A stretch of 64,000 nucleotides of DNA from NCBI RefSeq assembly GCF_010015445.1, contig NC_053132.1, positions 32,824,501-32,888,500 on the forward strand. The letters run 5' to 3'. The DNA is from Perca fluviatilis. Its lineage: Eukaryota; Chordata; Actinopteri; Perciformes; Percidae. Shown one piece after another: positions 46,315 to 58,067 of the stretch. A program made the translations under genes and the position numbers. Under the pieces are notes generated by a model. The model saw only the letters and a program-made list of their open reading frames with translations. It ran no database searches and was not told the origin of the DNA. How positions within the stretch are numbered: position 1 is the stretch's first letter; each line of letters begins with the position of its first letter.

Positions 46315-47051
46315 TCATTGCTCTCCACACAACTTCTAGGAGTGCTAAAACTGCTGAGCTGAGAATAATCTAAGCTAGCATTTTTAGTTTGTGTCAGTGG
46401 CAGAGGGAAACAATGCAAGACTAATGGGCGGGTGGTAGAATAGGCGGGTGTGTGTGTACATTTGCATGAGTATGCTTGTGAGAATGCATGCATCTTGGTG
46501 TGCTTGTGTATATGTGGGCACAATAGTCTTCCAGCCATGTTACCTTAATGCTAACTCAGGCTAATGTATTCAGCATACATAGATTAATGCACCTTCGGAG
46601 GGGCTCAAAGAACTTCTGCTAATTCAGGCTAAGGTTCTAGCGTTCTAGTATATGGCGGGCCATAAAGGGAGATCGCTGTTTGGTCGATGTAGAGTACACA
46701 GACACAAATCCCCAAAAGGAAAGCAACTTTACAACTCCTCTTAGGTCCAAGCACTCAAGCCACTGTATCAATTTAATTATCCGGATTAATGATCCTCATC
46801 ATCATGATGAGCCCCTGTGTCCAGTAATGAGAGAGACCCAAGAAGGAGGGATAAAGCCTGAGATGAATGAATGCAAGAATGGATATTTGCTGTCATGATG
46901 AATTGCTTTCAGTGACACAGCGTATGCACTAGTGTAAGATTTTAAAGATGATCTTAAAAGTGCAACTGAAATGATTCATGTTGACATTTTTTGCTACAAC
47001 ATACAGATTTGGTCAGCAAATTGAATGTTTATTCAATTAATGTCAATTGTT

Positions 47052-47055
<4 letters not shown>

Positions 47056-47087
<32 letters not shown>
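47056..47087 (+). repeat. (TA)n microsatellite
   Basis: About 16 TA units. Confidence 0.9.
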
Positions 47088-47091
<4 letters not shown>

Positions 47092-47469
47092 GTTTCATGA
47101 TGGTGCCCCTATCAGAATGCTATTGTTTGTCTCTGTACATCGACAGATAAATTTTTTTCATAAAGCAAATTAAATGATTTTAAGATGTATTTGCTGTATT
47201 TGCAACATCATCGTTCTACAGGTTAATAGCACTGACACTGACTAACAGTCTGACACCCAACCCAACAGGAGCCTCATGCATACTGAACAAGAGGTGTTTG
47301 GTACATGTATAGACAAATCTTTAACACCTAATCCTAAAGCTACACTGACTGAATACATCATATACTGAATCGTCATTGTCACTGTGTCACAGTGGCTTCA
47401 AGCAGTGGTACTTCCTAACCTGTTCTTATTCCCAACTCGTCAAATATTGATGCTTGGTCAGTGGCTCTC

Positions 47470-47930
47470 AGCGTCAGATACTGACGCAGCACCCTTTAGC
47501 GCCTGAACGGAACGCACCGGGCAGAGCAGCAACTCGACCGCGGCACTGTAAGATGACGTTGTATGAGTTACGGTAGCGAGTAGTATTTAAGACCGGGAAG
47601 CAGGCTGTGGTTGTCGATGGGTCAAACAACACAGGACTTTCACCCAGGAGACGGGGGTTTGTGTCCCGTCTTGTCCTGCGTGTCACTTAAACGTACATTT
47701 TGAACCCCGCCCACTCTGTCCCTAACCCTTACTAATCGGTCTCACAATGCATATTACAAAATGACGGCAAGGGTTCCAACTCAGAGCGTCAAAAAGTGAC
47801 GAACGATCTAGGGCGTTGAAAAATTACACCAAATGGGTACCCAGAAAGTAAATGGGATTACATTGTAATTAGTTTACTCTACTTTTTGCGTCAGTAACTA
47901 ATGCCAAAGGCCCCTGACCAAGTGTCCGTT
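47470..47930 (+). repeat. Dispersed repeat of unknown class, copy 1
   Basis: GC-rich island in AT-rich DNA, opening near GACGCAGCACCCTTTAGCGC and including GTCGATGGGTCAAACAACAC and AGGACTTTCACCCAGGAGAC, which I remember as a recurring fish repeat. A related block, GTGGATGGCTCAAACAAGCA, lies at about 53159. Ends were not found. Confidence 0.35.
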
Positions 47931-48323
47931 TTTGACACGCTGGGAGTGTTGGGTACTTACCTCACCAGTGACTGGAATGTCATTGTCAGCTCAACCAAAA
48001 TGTGCGTTACTCCCTGGTTACAAGCCCACTAAAACACTGTAAAAAGCCAAAAATGTGATAACTAAAGAGAGCAAATTGTGGCTTAAAATAGAGGAAACGG
48101 TAAGCAATATATTAAAATCATAAACGTTGTTTATTGACCCAGACTGGATAATCAGACTTTGAAATATTGTTTCTCTTCATTGATCTGTCTGTTCTGTGCC
48201 TGTGAAGAGATGAATCATTCAGTGAATGCAAATACAGTAAATCAGCCTGTGTCGTTTCCTACATCGTATGTTTCTGTGGTCACCATGGTCACATGGCAAC
48301 CACGACTGCAAGTTGCAAAAGTT

Positions 48324-48385
48324 GGTTACACTTTACTTGAAGATCATGTCACTCATATGTAGATACCTTCAAGTAAAGTGTTACC
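48324..48385. mobile_element. 62-bp foldback mini-MITE
   Basis: GGTTACACTTTACTTGAAG (48324-48342) and its inverse (48367-48385) differ at one base and enclose only 24 bp. The end sequence resembles fish MITEs starting GGTAACACTTTAC. It is either an extreme internal deletion or a hairpin relic. Confidence 0.65.
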
Positions 48386-48592
48386 CAAACGTTAAGCCAT
48401 CATAAACTCTGACTACAGTGGCAACGAGCCGTGCACATTCACAAGAGCAGCAGCCACCCTCCATATTTACAATGGAGGCAATCGCTTGCTGTCAGAAAGC
48501 ACCATATTGGTAATGTGATCGGCTACTGATGTACATACTGAAGTGCACTTGAACCCACTGTATGGACAGACAAGAACGTCCATATTCAACAT

Positions 48593-48600
48593 GTTTTTTG
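48593..48600. repeat. Left 8-bp target duplication
   Basis: GTTTTTTG, repeated exactly at 49911-49918. Confidence 0.8.
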
Positions 48601-49910
48601 TAGGGCTGTCAAACGATTAATTTTTATTAATCGTGATTAATCGCTGAATTTTTATAGTTAATCACGATTAATCGCATGTTTTATCACATGATTAAAATTC
48701 TATTATTTTGCATTTCAGAACAGTTTTTAAGTACATATTAACAATGGAAAGCAATTCTTACCAGGGTATCTTGATTGGGAATTAAATGAATGCAAAGAAA
48801 GTTACTTTATGAACTTGCCTTTAAGATTTGTATTAGTTTATTATTTATTTACTGTAAACAAAAGAAGAAAAAAGAAAAAAGAAGGGTACTAAACAACAGT
48901 CAGCAACTTGTTTATTGTTAAGGCCATGGTCAAAATTAAAGATTTAATAATAATGTAATAACTATAACAATAACTTATTTCACCAGTAAACCACCAGATG
49001 GGAAAAGGGGATTTTACAATTACCGTGAATGCACCACGAGGCTACCTGTTTTAAGTGAACGCACCGTCTGTTGTTTAATACTGACAACGGCAGCTGCTGC
49101 GCTGCTGAGCAGACTGTTAGGTCCCGCTGTTGGAATCCTCTACAGTGAAATCCAGTCACACTTTACACTGTTTAACGTTAGCTGTCAGCATTTTAACCCT
49201 GTTTAATCCAGCTGCTAGCTAAAGGTAGGCTAACGTTACCTGCTGTCAGGTGTAGTGTAAAGTCAGGCACCGAAATGAAGCACCAAAATTTTCGTTCTTA
49301 TTCGGTCTCGTTACTACCGTTTAGGTCGGCACGTTTCGGTACCCAACCCTACTTACCAGAGTCAATATAGTGTGCAGTAACTTCTAAATCATGTTGATGA
49401 CTCACTGACGTCCAGTGATCACCGGTTGATGAGACAGCGTTTGCACTTTGGTTTCAATAACCGGTCGGCGAGTAGAACTCTCCAAAATAGAGCTTTGCCT
49501 GAGCCCACTAGCATCAGCCTGAGTCATGTTAACTGGACTATGCTTAGCTCGTAGGTGGTAGCTCAAGCTTGACGTGCTTTGTGATATTTTAATTCGGCTT
49601 TACACAATGTGCCTATGACTTTCGACTTGTCTACGAGCCGTCCGGGAGTTTTGGAAAATAAAAAGCTCCATTCAGAATTGTGTTGCTGCTGCATTTCTCT
49701 ATCATGCTGCAGCCTGCAGCAGGAGGATGTGTTAGGAGAAAGTATGGCAGCTTGATGAGAAGTAAAGGTGCGGCAAAGGGTCAAAATAGTAGCCTGTTAG
49801 GCACGACGTGAAGCCAAGTGAAGTGAAAATAAATGAATAAATGGCAGCATGCAATAAAAAAAATCAACGCGTTATGCTCGGCCCTTAACACGTGAATGCT
49901 GACAGCCCTA
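48601..49910. mobile_element. Non-autonomous hAT element (TAGGGCTGTCA ends)
   Basis: The left end TAGGGCTGTCAAACG and the right end TGACAGCCCTA share an 11-base inverted terminus and are flanked by the perfect 8-bp duplication GTTTTTTG. The subterminal region has repeated GATTAATCG motifs (48615-48675), likely transposase-binding repeats. The interior contains a second TTCGGTACCCAACCCTA-type block (49335-49352) but no transposase frame. Length 1310 bp. Confidence 0.9.
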
Positions 49911-49918
49911 GTTTTTTG
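49911..49918. repeat. Right 8-bp target duplication
   Basis: GTTTTTTG, identical to 48593-48600. Confidence 0.8.
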
Positions 49919-49919
49919 T

Positions 49920-51370
49920 TTTCACCAATGCCAATGTTTTTACCATTCCGGAGTAAAGAGAGCAGCTTGTGTCTTTAAACATATAATACATTTCTGCCAC
50001 TGTGGCATCTCCATAGGGGTCTCTCAAACAGACTTTTTGATTACGCCGTAAAGTTGCCTGGGATCATGGGAGTTGTTGTCATTAAACAACCACCGTTGCA
50101 GATAAAAATGTATCTGTTTATGGAAGTTATGGGTTAAAGTTTCATTCATGTTACGTTTAGTAACGTTTATTCATGTCACGTCAATTTATTTAATTAGCTG
50201 CAGTGTTTCCCTCATAATTAGTTAGATTCTATTTGTGGTGGTAGCTGACCGGTTAACGAGCAAGTAAGCTAACATTGGCCAACTAAAACCACAGTATGAC
50301 AATATATTTCACGTCAGTGCCTTATCACGGGAGGTAGGCGGGCGGCAGCTCGAGGGCGGACCTTTGGTTGGCCGCTGTGGCAGCTTGATTTCTTCCCAAT
50401 GGATCAGCAAACTTTCTGGTTTTGCTGTTTGTGTCGTGAACACCCGGCCCTGGGGTTTGTGCTGGCTAGTTTCAGGTTGCTGTAATCACTGTGGCTGTGT
50501 CCCCGGGGATGCTGTCCACTCTCATCTCGACAAAGTCTTTTAGCGGCGGGGAATAAGGCAGATAGACCAGGGTGTGCTAGCTGGCAGTAAATTAGTCAAC
50601 CCATATGGCATGCTCGGTGTCACTGATTAGAATTACAGATTTCTCTTGGTTTGAACATTATTGGAAACATTTGGGATTATGTAAGTACACAAAAAAAATT
50701 ATATATATATATATAAAATAAAACATAGGTATGGTAATTTTTAGACATAATACAGAAAGTTTACAAGTTATATCTTTAAGTTAGGATGGGGTGTTATCAT
50801 CACGTTATAATTTTTTTTTTTTATCTTTTGGGGTCTGCGGGTCAGCATTATTGATCTTGTGGTGAAAAACTGCAAAGAACTACTATTGCAATGAAGACCA
50901 TAGACTGAGACCACAATCAACGGATAAAAGTAGTATCCAGTAATACAGTGGAGGTACATATAATTTACTAACTCAAAAAAGTAGATTTAGTTTTTTAGAG
51001 ACAAAAGCCTTTCCTTTGGCAAATTCCTTAATCACTGACTTATTCCATGGGATGCTTCCTCATTATGGTGCTCATTGTAAACAACATAATTGGTCATTCA
51101 CGATGTTCTATATGCAATCTACAACAAAGAATAGCCTGCATTTCTAGGTGATGCAATGTATTTTGAATTTAATTTTATGCTATATAACGCATAAGTAGCT
51201 CAAATCCCAAATATCTCCATCTTTGACACACATGGCCACAAACATGTATGTGCGTACATAGTGATACATATCTAACTACAGTTAGTGAAGGTGAAATTAT
51301 GACTATGGGGAAAGGGCTGAGAACTTAAAGGTTCTCTATTGTAAACATGGAGCCTTCCCATTAAAGCATT

Positions 51371-51440
<70 letters not shown>

Positions 51441-53110
51441 AGTATTCCCCTAATGTGTAAATCAATTCCACGTTGTTGTCGTGTATGTTAGTGTGAGCAT
51501 CTGCTGCATTTGTGAATGCTCTGGTATGCATGATGGCATGTGTTGTGTTTGATAGCAAGCAAGAGAGAGGCAGAATAAGAGCAGTGGCTTATGTCAGTCT
51601 CTTTGTTTGTGTGTGTGGGTTGGGATGTGTGAAGTGAGACGGACACAAAGAAACAGCGAACAAATAACCCATTAGGTGGTCATGCTAGACTCTCAGGGGC
51701 AGCACTGTGTGTGTGTGGTTTCTTTTAGTGTGTGATTGTGTGTCACCATTCTGTGTCTTTCTGCAACTGTCAGCAGAATGGGGCTTTTTATGCGTACCAA
51801 TCATGTCACGCAGAGAGAGCCTTCTCTCCATCTTACACACACACAGACACACACAACACCCTCCTCTGCTCGCTGCCGTTACTTTATTGATTCTTAATGA
51901 CACCAGAGTCACTGTCATGGATCTGCTGTGACCACTCTGCTGGCCCTGTTTCATTATTTCTGGAGAAAGAGGGGCAAAAAGGCACAGAGAAAAACAGATG
52001 CTCGGAGGCTGTGCGTGTGTCTGGTTGACACAGAAACCCCTATAAACTCCCTAATTGTTAAATCTCACCATACTAATTAATAACACTAAAATAAAAAGTG
52101 ATTTAGGATGGCATAACCTCCTAAAACTATGAACCGTTTTCCAGCATTTTGTGGGTGAAAAATCTGTTTACTGCTCCGTGATGACTGAATTCATCTCTCA
52201 TTCCCTAACAGAGAGCTCTGGCTGCTAAATTGTTCACACATCAGCAGACTTTTAGCTAAATGATTAATGTAATTTGGTTTATCATAATTACTTTCTCCAC
52301 CCTGGCCAAATGAGCAACAGGGTACGTCTGTTAGCTCACCCAGCACCCAGACTCATTACAGAGAGAGTTTTGACTGCTACCGGACAATAAATCCACTCCA
52401 CAGACATGTTGCTGTAAATACTGAAGGGATAGACTGATGTAGGGGGCAAACGTTAGGCTTTCATCACAAAAGTGATTTGGTTCAGTCAGCAGTAAGGTTT
52501 CAGTGAAATGTAGCAAGCGTGGACTGTTTTTCCAAAAACCAAGAAAAAATTTAAATTGATGTGTGATTTTATTATCAACTGGAAATAGAAAGTTTGAAAT
52601 AGAAGTTGCATATTACATAATCCACACAGTGCCAGTGAGTCTTTTCTAAGCTGTTGGTGCTTTCCAACTAATATGGCAATCATACTTAATCAATGGTAAG
52701 AACTAATGTGTGTGTTCTGCACTGACATCCAACATGAATGTCCATCTACAGTAGAGGGTAAACACATGGAAACACCGTTTACCCACCTTTCATAATCCGA
52801 AAATGTTTAGACCCATCCCCCGGGGTCAACCTTGATGTTGTGATCACAGAACTCATGTTAATGAGTTTTCTTTGTCTTCTTTTTTTGTTTTTGGCAGTTC
52901 AACACCAAAAGCTGGATAAACTATGTACCGAGTTATTTTCTTCAACCTAAACAGAGAAACTCCAGGCTAAACAAGACTGTCCTCCCTCCAAAAAAATGCT
53001 TCCATAGGTCGTTTGTTCAAGCAGCAATTACGACTCATATTAATGTTTATAGTGGTGGCACCCTCTACTGGCCATAGTACTTATGACGGGAGCAAAACAG
53101 AAAGATACGT
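49920..53110. other. No gene recognised
   Basis: Contains the CA array at 51374-51437 and short CA/GT runs. An AT-rich, repeat-poor segment at 52030-52330 has several TAATTA-type sites and could be conserved non-coding DNA. Confidence 0.45.
51374..51437 (+). repeat. (CA)n microsatellite
   Basis: Uninterrupted CA dinucleotides. Confidence 0.95.
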
Positions 53111-53114
53111 GACA

Positions 53115-53440
53115 AAGTATAAGAGCTCCAAGTTCTGCATGCAGAAGCAGGTTGGGGTGGTGGATGGCTCAAACAAGCACAGAACTATTGTTTGAAAATT
53201 AAAGTAAATGGTGACTTTTTACATGGCATTTAGTGCTACCTGCATAACCAGAAGTGAAGTAACGTCTGATTTTAACCTAAACCATTATGTTTTTCTAAAC
53301 TTAACTAAATCAATTTTGGTGCCTTAACATAACCAAGTACTTTTTGTACCTAAACATACCCAAAATGCGACCGTTTCACAACGTTAACATAGTGCTTAAA
53401 ATGTTAAAATGTTTAAAACCGCCATCTCTGTTCTCTGGTT
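53115..53440 (+). repeat. Dispersed repeat of unknown class, copy 2
   Basis: Contains GTGGATGGCTCAAACAAGCA (related to 47.6 kb) and a run of CCTAAAC(A/C)TAACC-like motifs (53270-53360) ending in GCGACCGTTTCACAACGTTA. Ends were not found. Confidence 0.35.
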
Positions 53441-53619
53441 TAGGTATGAGGATGGAAAACGCTCCCATGGGTCATATAACAGGGTAGGAATAAACAACCT
53501 ATATCAGCGTATGGTTTGGAGCACTTGTTGGGCAGAAGCAGTCACTGGAAATAATCAATAAACAGGGCGGCTTTGAAGGCCACAGATAAGGAGCTGTTCA
53601 GATAGGAAAGCACAAATAA

Positions 53620-53898
53620 CACTATAACATGACATCAACTTGTGTACCATTCAAGTGTTCCAAACCAAGAGGCCCTGTTTCAACAGTGAGACTGAGGGAT
53701 CATTATATTGAATAGTATAGGCAGGTAGATAAACAAAGGAAGGCAGACTTCACCAGGCTGGGAGCAGGAAAAAAGGCAGGAGTCCAAATTAGGCAGCAGG
53801 TCACGCAGGCAGGTAACAGAAGCTCGAAATCAATGACAGAAAACCACACTTCAACATTGGTGGTCTGACAGGGAATGAATGGAATAGGGCCATTGAAT
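53620..53898 (+). repeat. Left half of an older repeat split by the large transposon
   Basis: Sequence such as GGCAGCAGGTCACGCAGGCA, CTTCAACATTGGTGGTCTGA and CAGGGAATGAATGG appears, from memory, to belong with the CTCACTGTACTGAGAGGCTA segment that starts at 60609, on the other side of the 6.7-kb element. Confidence 0.35.
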
Positions 53899-54004
53899 AC
53901 ACAAGTTTACGCGCTGTATCCCAGGTGGCGCCATAACTCTACACAAATGCATTTAATTTCTGCCGGAAGTTGTTTGCACATCGTCTGCCGGTGTAAACAC
54001 AGCG

Positions 54005-57000
54005 ATGTCGACGCTAGCTTGGGAACACGGTTCTACTACTTTGACTGGAGATGGCGTTACTCTCCTCCACCTGAATTCAGTGCAGAACTGGGAGGATAAC
54101 ATGACGACGTGGCCCAGCATAACGTACAGCAAGATTTGCTCCTACTTCGTGCAATCCATGGCAATAGATGGAAAAGCAATGGACAATCTGAAAGCCTCCG
54201 AGGCATATCAATATCTGCACAGCAACAAAGTCGGTTGTGTCATGTCATACAAACATGATCGTTTTGTTTATCTGAAAGCAAATGTAGAGCCGATCCAGTG
54301 TTTGAACAATGCATGGCATAATGCTTGGGTGCTGGTAACTGAAGCTGGAGAAGTCAAAACTGCGGGATGTACGTGTGTTGCTGGACCAGGGAGATCTTGT
54401 TCCCACTCAGCTGCGATCCTGTGGAAGGTAACTAGATTATTTGACCATTGTAGCCTAGGCCTATGTCTTCTTTTCAAAACGCTATAAATCCATCAATTTG
54501 TTATTTTTTAGAAAGTCTTTTGTGTTTTAATTTTCGTGTTTGCATTTCTGAGGAAAAAACAATGTTAGGCCTACGTGATAGTTCTCCATTACGGACGTGA
54601 GCGCTCTGAAAGCGGCACTAAAGACTTTCAAACTTTCACAGACACCTCAAAACAGAAAGAACAAAGCCTTTAAAGCGAGTTTCGTTTTGTATTAATTGTA
54701 TCTTAATTTTAATCAATTTTTCATTAACCAAATTCCTGGATTTAATAAATAAAAAATAAATATAGCAGACACACAATAGATAATCACAACATAAGGCTCC
54801 GGCCTGAACTGGAGCTTATGCATGAACCGAACACTTGTTTATGAATAAACAATTAAAATGTCTCATTGCAATATTTTACATATTCATAATCATTACTTTT
54901 GCTGTTTCTTTGGACAGCTTTTAGGTACCGTTTACATAAGTGCGCTCATAATTTAATTGAATTATGATAAAAAACGCATTTTCTTCATAAAGTGCATTTC
55001 TCCAAGCCCAATGTTCTGTATATTCATTGTATGACATGTGTGCAGTGAACCCATTATAATATCTATGCACTGTTTTTACTATATCTCTCTAGGTAGAAAA
55101 TGCTGTGAGACAGGGGAAAACCGGGCGTGCCTGCACAGACAGACAGAACCAGTGGAATGCTGGGTCTAAAAGAAATGCTGGTCAGAGGAAGATGAAGTCA
55201 TTGACATATATAAAATGGACTAATCAAACTCTCAATCATTCCCAATCTTACAGAGACGGAGAGTGTAGGTATATGTAAGGAGATAACATAAGCACAGGCT
55301 AATTATTGCTAACTAACATGCTAGTTAACATTAGTAATTAAACCTAAACAGCTAACGTAAGTCCAAACTGCCTGTGAGCTTCTCTTGTACTATACGGTAA
55401 TTCCTCTACTGTGTGACAGTAAGTCTCGTGGTTATGACACAATCGTTAGCCTATTTTTACAAAAACGTCTGCTACGGAGCCATAACGTGAGGTACAAGGT
55501 AATGGAGCCTTTTATACATTGTTGTGTTTCTTTAGAAATAAACAACGGATAAATAGAGTCTTTAAACGCTTCAGATGTAAAGTTATTCACTGTCAAGTGA
55601 CGTAAAAAAAAAATGGCGGTCAGTGGAATGCTAACAGGAGGTGATGGCCAGGTAGCCACAAAATGGCGCCATAGATGGCTCGAGTTCTAAAGCGAAGCTT
55701 ACCCCCTTGGATGAAGTATGTGCGCTTCAAACAACACAACAGGAAGGATCTCTACCAGCCACCACCAATTTCACAGCCATCCTCTACCACTCCAGAACTG
55801 GCACAGGAGGTGATACTCTTTAGGACTCATGAAGAGTGGAGGAAGAACGCACTTGCCTCACCAATGGCAGCACTTTTCAGTTGCCCTGGGAATAGCCTCC
55901 TGCAGCTCTGCTTTAATGCTAATACCTCCTCCATCACTGAGCCAACACCATGTCCACACCTCCATCTCCTAACCCATGATGAGCACCACACACCACTGGC
56001 TTGTTTAAAATGCAGAACCTTCTATGATGAATACATTAAAGTGCCCATATTATGAAAAAAACACTTTTTCTGGTATTTGGGGTGGTCTTTTGTGTCTCTG
56101 GTGCTTCCACACACATACAAACTTTGAAAAAAATCCATCCATGCTGTTTTGAGTGAGATACGGTTTCTGAATGTGCCCTGCCTTCAGTCTCCTGGTGAGC
56201 TGTTCAAAATCGGCTCGGACTGTGACGTCACAGTCCGAAATGAGCTGGCTAACCGCAACCGTTAGCTCGTAGCATTAGCATTAGCATGCTAACGCTAATA
56301 CTAACACTAGCATGGTACCTCGTTCTCAATAGCAAAGCACTGCTACAACACACACAAGTTCACCATAATCTCCAAAAGAACTACTTACATGTGCGCCCTC
56401 ATTTAGAAGTCTCCCAGCTAATCCTGCCTTGTAACTGACTGAAGTTGGAGAAACAGCCTGTCTTTTACTTCTATGGAGCTAGCTAGCTGACATGATCTAC
56501 ATCTGAGCTACTGAGCATGTGCGAGTGCAATCAAAGATAGTACAGAAGAAGAAGAAGAAAAGAGGTCTCACTCTGTAGCTAAAACAGAGACCAGGTGAAA
56601 AGAGGATCTACAGCAGTGAGAGAGAGCTGTGCAGTACAACTAAAATATGGTGTTTTTTGAAAATTAAACCATGTAAACCTATTCTGGTACAACCTTAAAA
56701 TACAGTTATGAACCTGAAAATGAGTATAATATGGGCGCTTTAACATGTCCACAGCCCAGCTTGAGGAGATTGAGAAGGCTACAAAAGCACAGAGCAAAGA
56801 ACAGGTCTGGCATGATGCGCGGAGAGTGCGCGTCACAGCGAGCACAGCTAGAAAAGGTGCCCATTCGCTCAACCACGGCGCCTGACAAGTTTTTGTCAGA
56901 ACACTTACACCCATCCTTCCGTGGCAATGCCGCAACCCGTCAAGGAGTGGAGGTGGAGGAACTTGCAAGGGACTATTTGGAAACTCTGGGCAACAGCATT

Positions 57001-57456
57001 GAAACCAAAGGCTTAGTGGTGTGCAAAAAGGAACCGTAGCTTGCAGCATCTCCCGATGGAGTGATAAAAAATGACATTCTGTTGGAGATCAAATCACCTG
57101 TGATGGGAAACAAGTCACTTGCAGAATTTTTGGCAACAAAGAACTGCGAAATCACAACTGTGGCAAACGGAGATAGGGTAGATTACCATATTGCCTGCAA
57201 TGGTCCAAAAGGCTACTACATGCAGGTACAAATTGGGATGCACTGCACAGGGCTTCAGCACTCCAAGTTGGTGATCTGGAACAAAACTGAGCACCTAGAA
57301 ACCGAAGTACCCTACGACCAAGGCTTTGTCCAGGGGCATATCATAAGGCTGCGCACATTCTACTTTGCCCACATGCTCCCGAAAATTGTTGATGACTTTG
57401 TTGAGGGAACGTTACAGTTCTGCAGTAAATATCTCAGCATTTTAAAACCAAAATAA
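54005..57456 (+). pseudogene. SWIM zinc-finger / YqaJ nuclease gene of the transposon
   Basis: Exon 1 (54005-54427, 141 codons) ends at a GTAACT donor and encodes a SWIM finger, CTCVAGPGRSCSHSAA (C-x-C-x8-C-x-H). Exon 2 starts at 55093 after CTCTCTAG and reads VENAVRQGKTGRACTDRQNQ. A third coding block (from about 55675) leads into VWHDARRVRVTAS, then the YqaJ nuclease motifs SPDGVI, LLEIKSP and YYMQVQIGMHCTG (metal-binding D, E-x-K and Q). YqaJ proteins are lambda-exonuclease-like; a role in transposition is inferred. The copy is broken by a MITE at 56040, a one-base frameshift near 56853 and a TAG at 57037-57039 where PW-x-ASPDG is expected. AATAAA follows at 57575. Confidence 0.8.
56040..56739. 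mobile_element. piggyBac-type MITE in the nuclease exon
   Basis: The ends AGTGCCCATATTATG and, inverted, AGCGCCCATATTATA are flanked by TTAA at 56036-56039 and 56740-56743. The 700-bp interior is non-coding, with a GCTAAC/GTTAGC-rich core (56240-56310). I remember this end sequence as a very common teleost MITE. One TTAA plus the flanks keep the nuclease frame (..DEYI then NMSTAQLEEIEKA), so it is a clean insertion. Confidence 0.92.
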
Positions 57457-57574
57457 ACCTTATTTAGGTCATGCCCACAGGAGCCAACAGATGTCCGTTG
57501 TTTACATAATGCACAATTTACATGATCTCTTTATGCTGTGCAATATATCAGTGTGCCTGTACTGTTTGAGTGAA

Positions 57575-57620
57575 AATAAAGTTTGATGTAATTTCAATCC
57601 TTAGAGTGCTACAATTTATT
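57575..57620. terminator. Facing polyadenylation signals of the convergent genes
   Basis: AATAAA on the plus strand at 57575-57580, 119 bp after the nuclease stop, and AATAAA on the minus strand (TTTATT at 57615-57620), 288 bp after the transposase stop. The two genes would therefore end almost tail to tail, with little or no transcript overlap. Confidence 0.5.
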
Positions 57621-58067
57621 TTAACACAGTTCATAATTCATAGTAAGCTCATACTGTACATAAATAACACTGGATTCATTAATTGTTTTGAGGAAACTAA
57701 ACAAATGGCTTCAACAAGAAAGATTGTGTGTTTAATCTTAACTGGTATGAAAAAGTAAAATACAAAACCAGCCCACACAATTACATCAGTATGAAAATAT
57801 TCATATATAATATAAAAAAATACAATGCACGCAGTATTTGTTGTGTTTATCTGTATTTAATGAACAACATGGCTGGGTGTTGGTAGACAGGGACACAGGG
57901 CAAGATTCTAAACCTCACTGATCAGTGGACTCTTCAGGTTAACTAGGCCAGCACAGCTGGTTAAGATGTTGTCCAGTTTCAGTGCCATGCTGATTGGAAC
58001 AGTCTGGGATAAAATCTTAAACACCTTCAGTCTCTGGATTGCTCTTTCCACGTGTATGCGGACATTA

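Larger units (their letters stand above)
44430..48590. other. No gene recognised apart from repeats
   Basis: GT/CA arrays are listed separately. There is a long stop-free plus stretch near 45570-45830 following a CATTTTCAG acceptor-like site, with no recognised domain. A repeat-like segment lies at 47470-47900. Confidence 0.45.
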
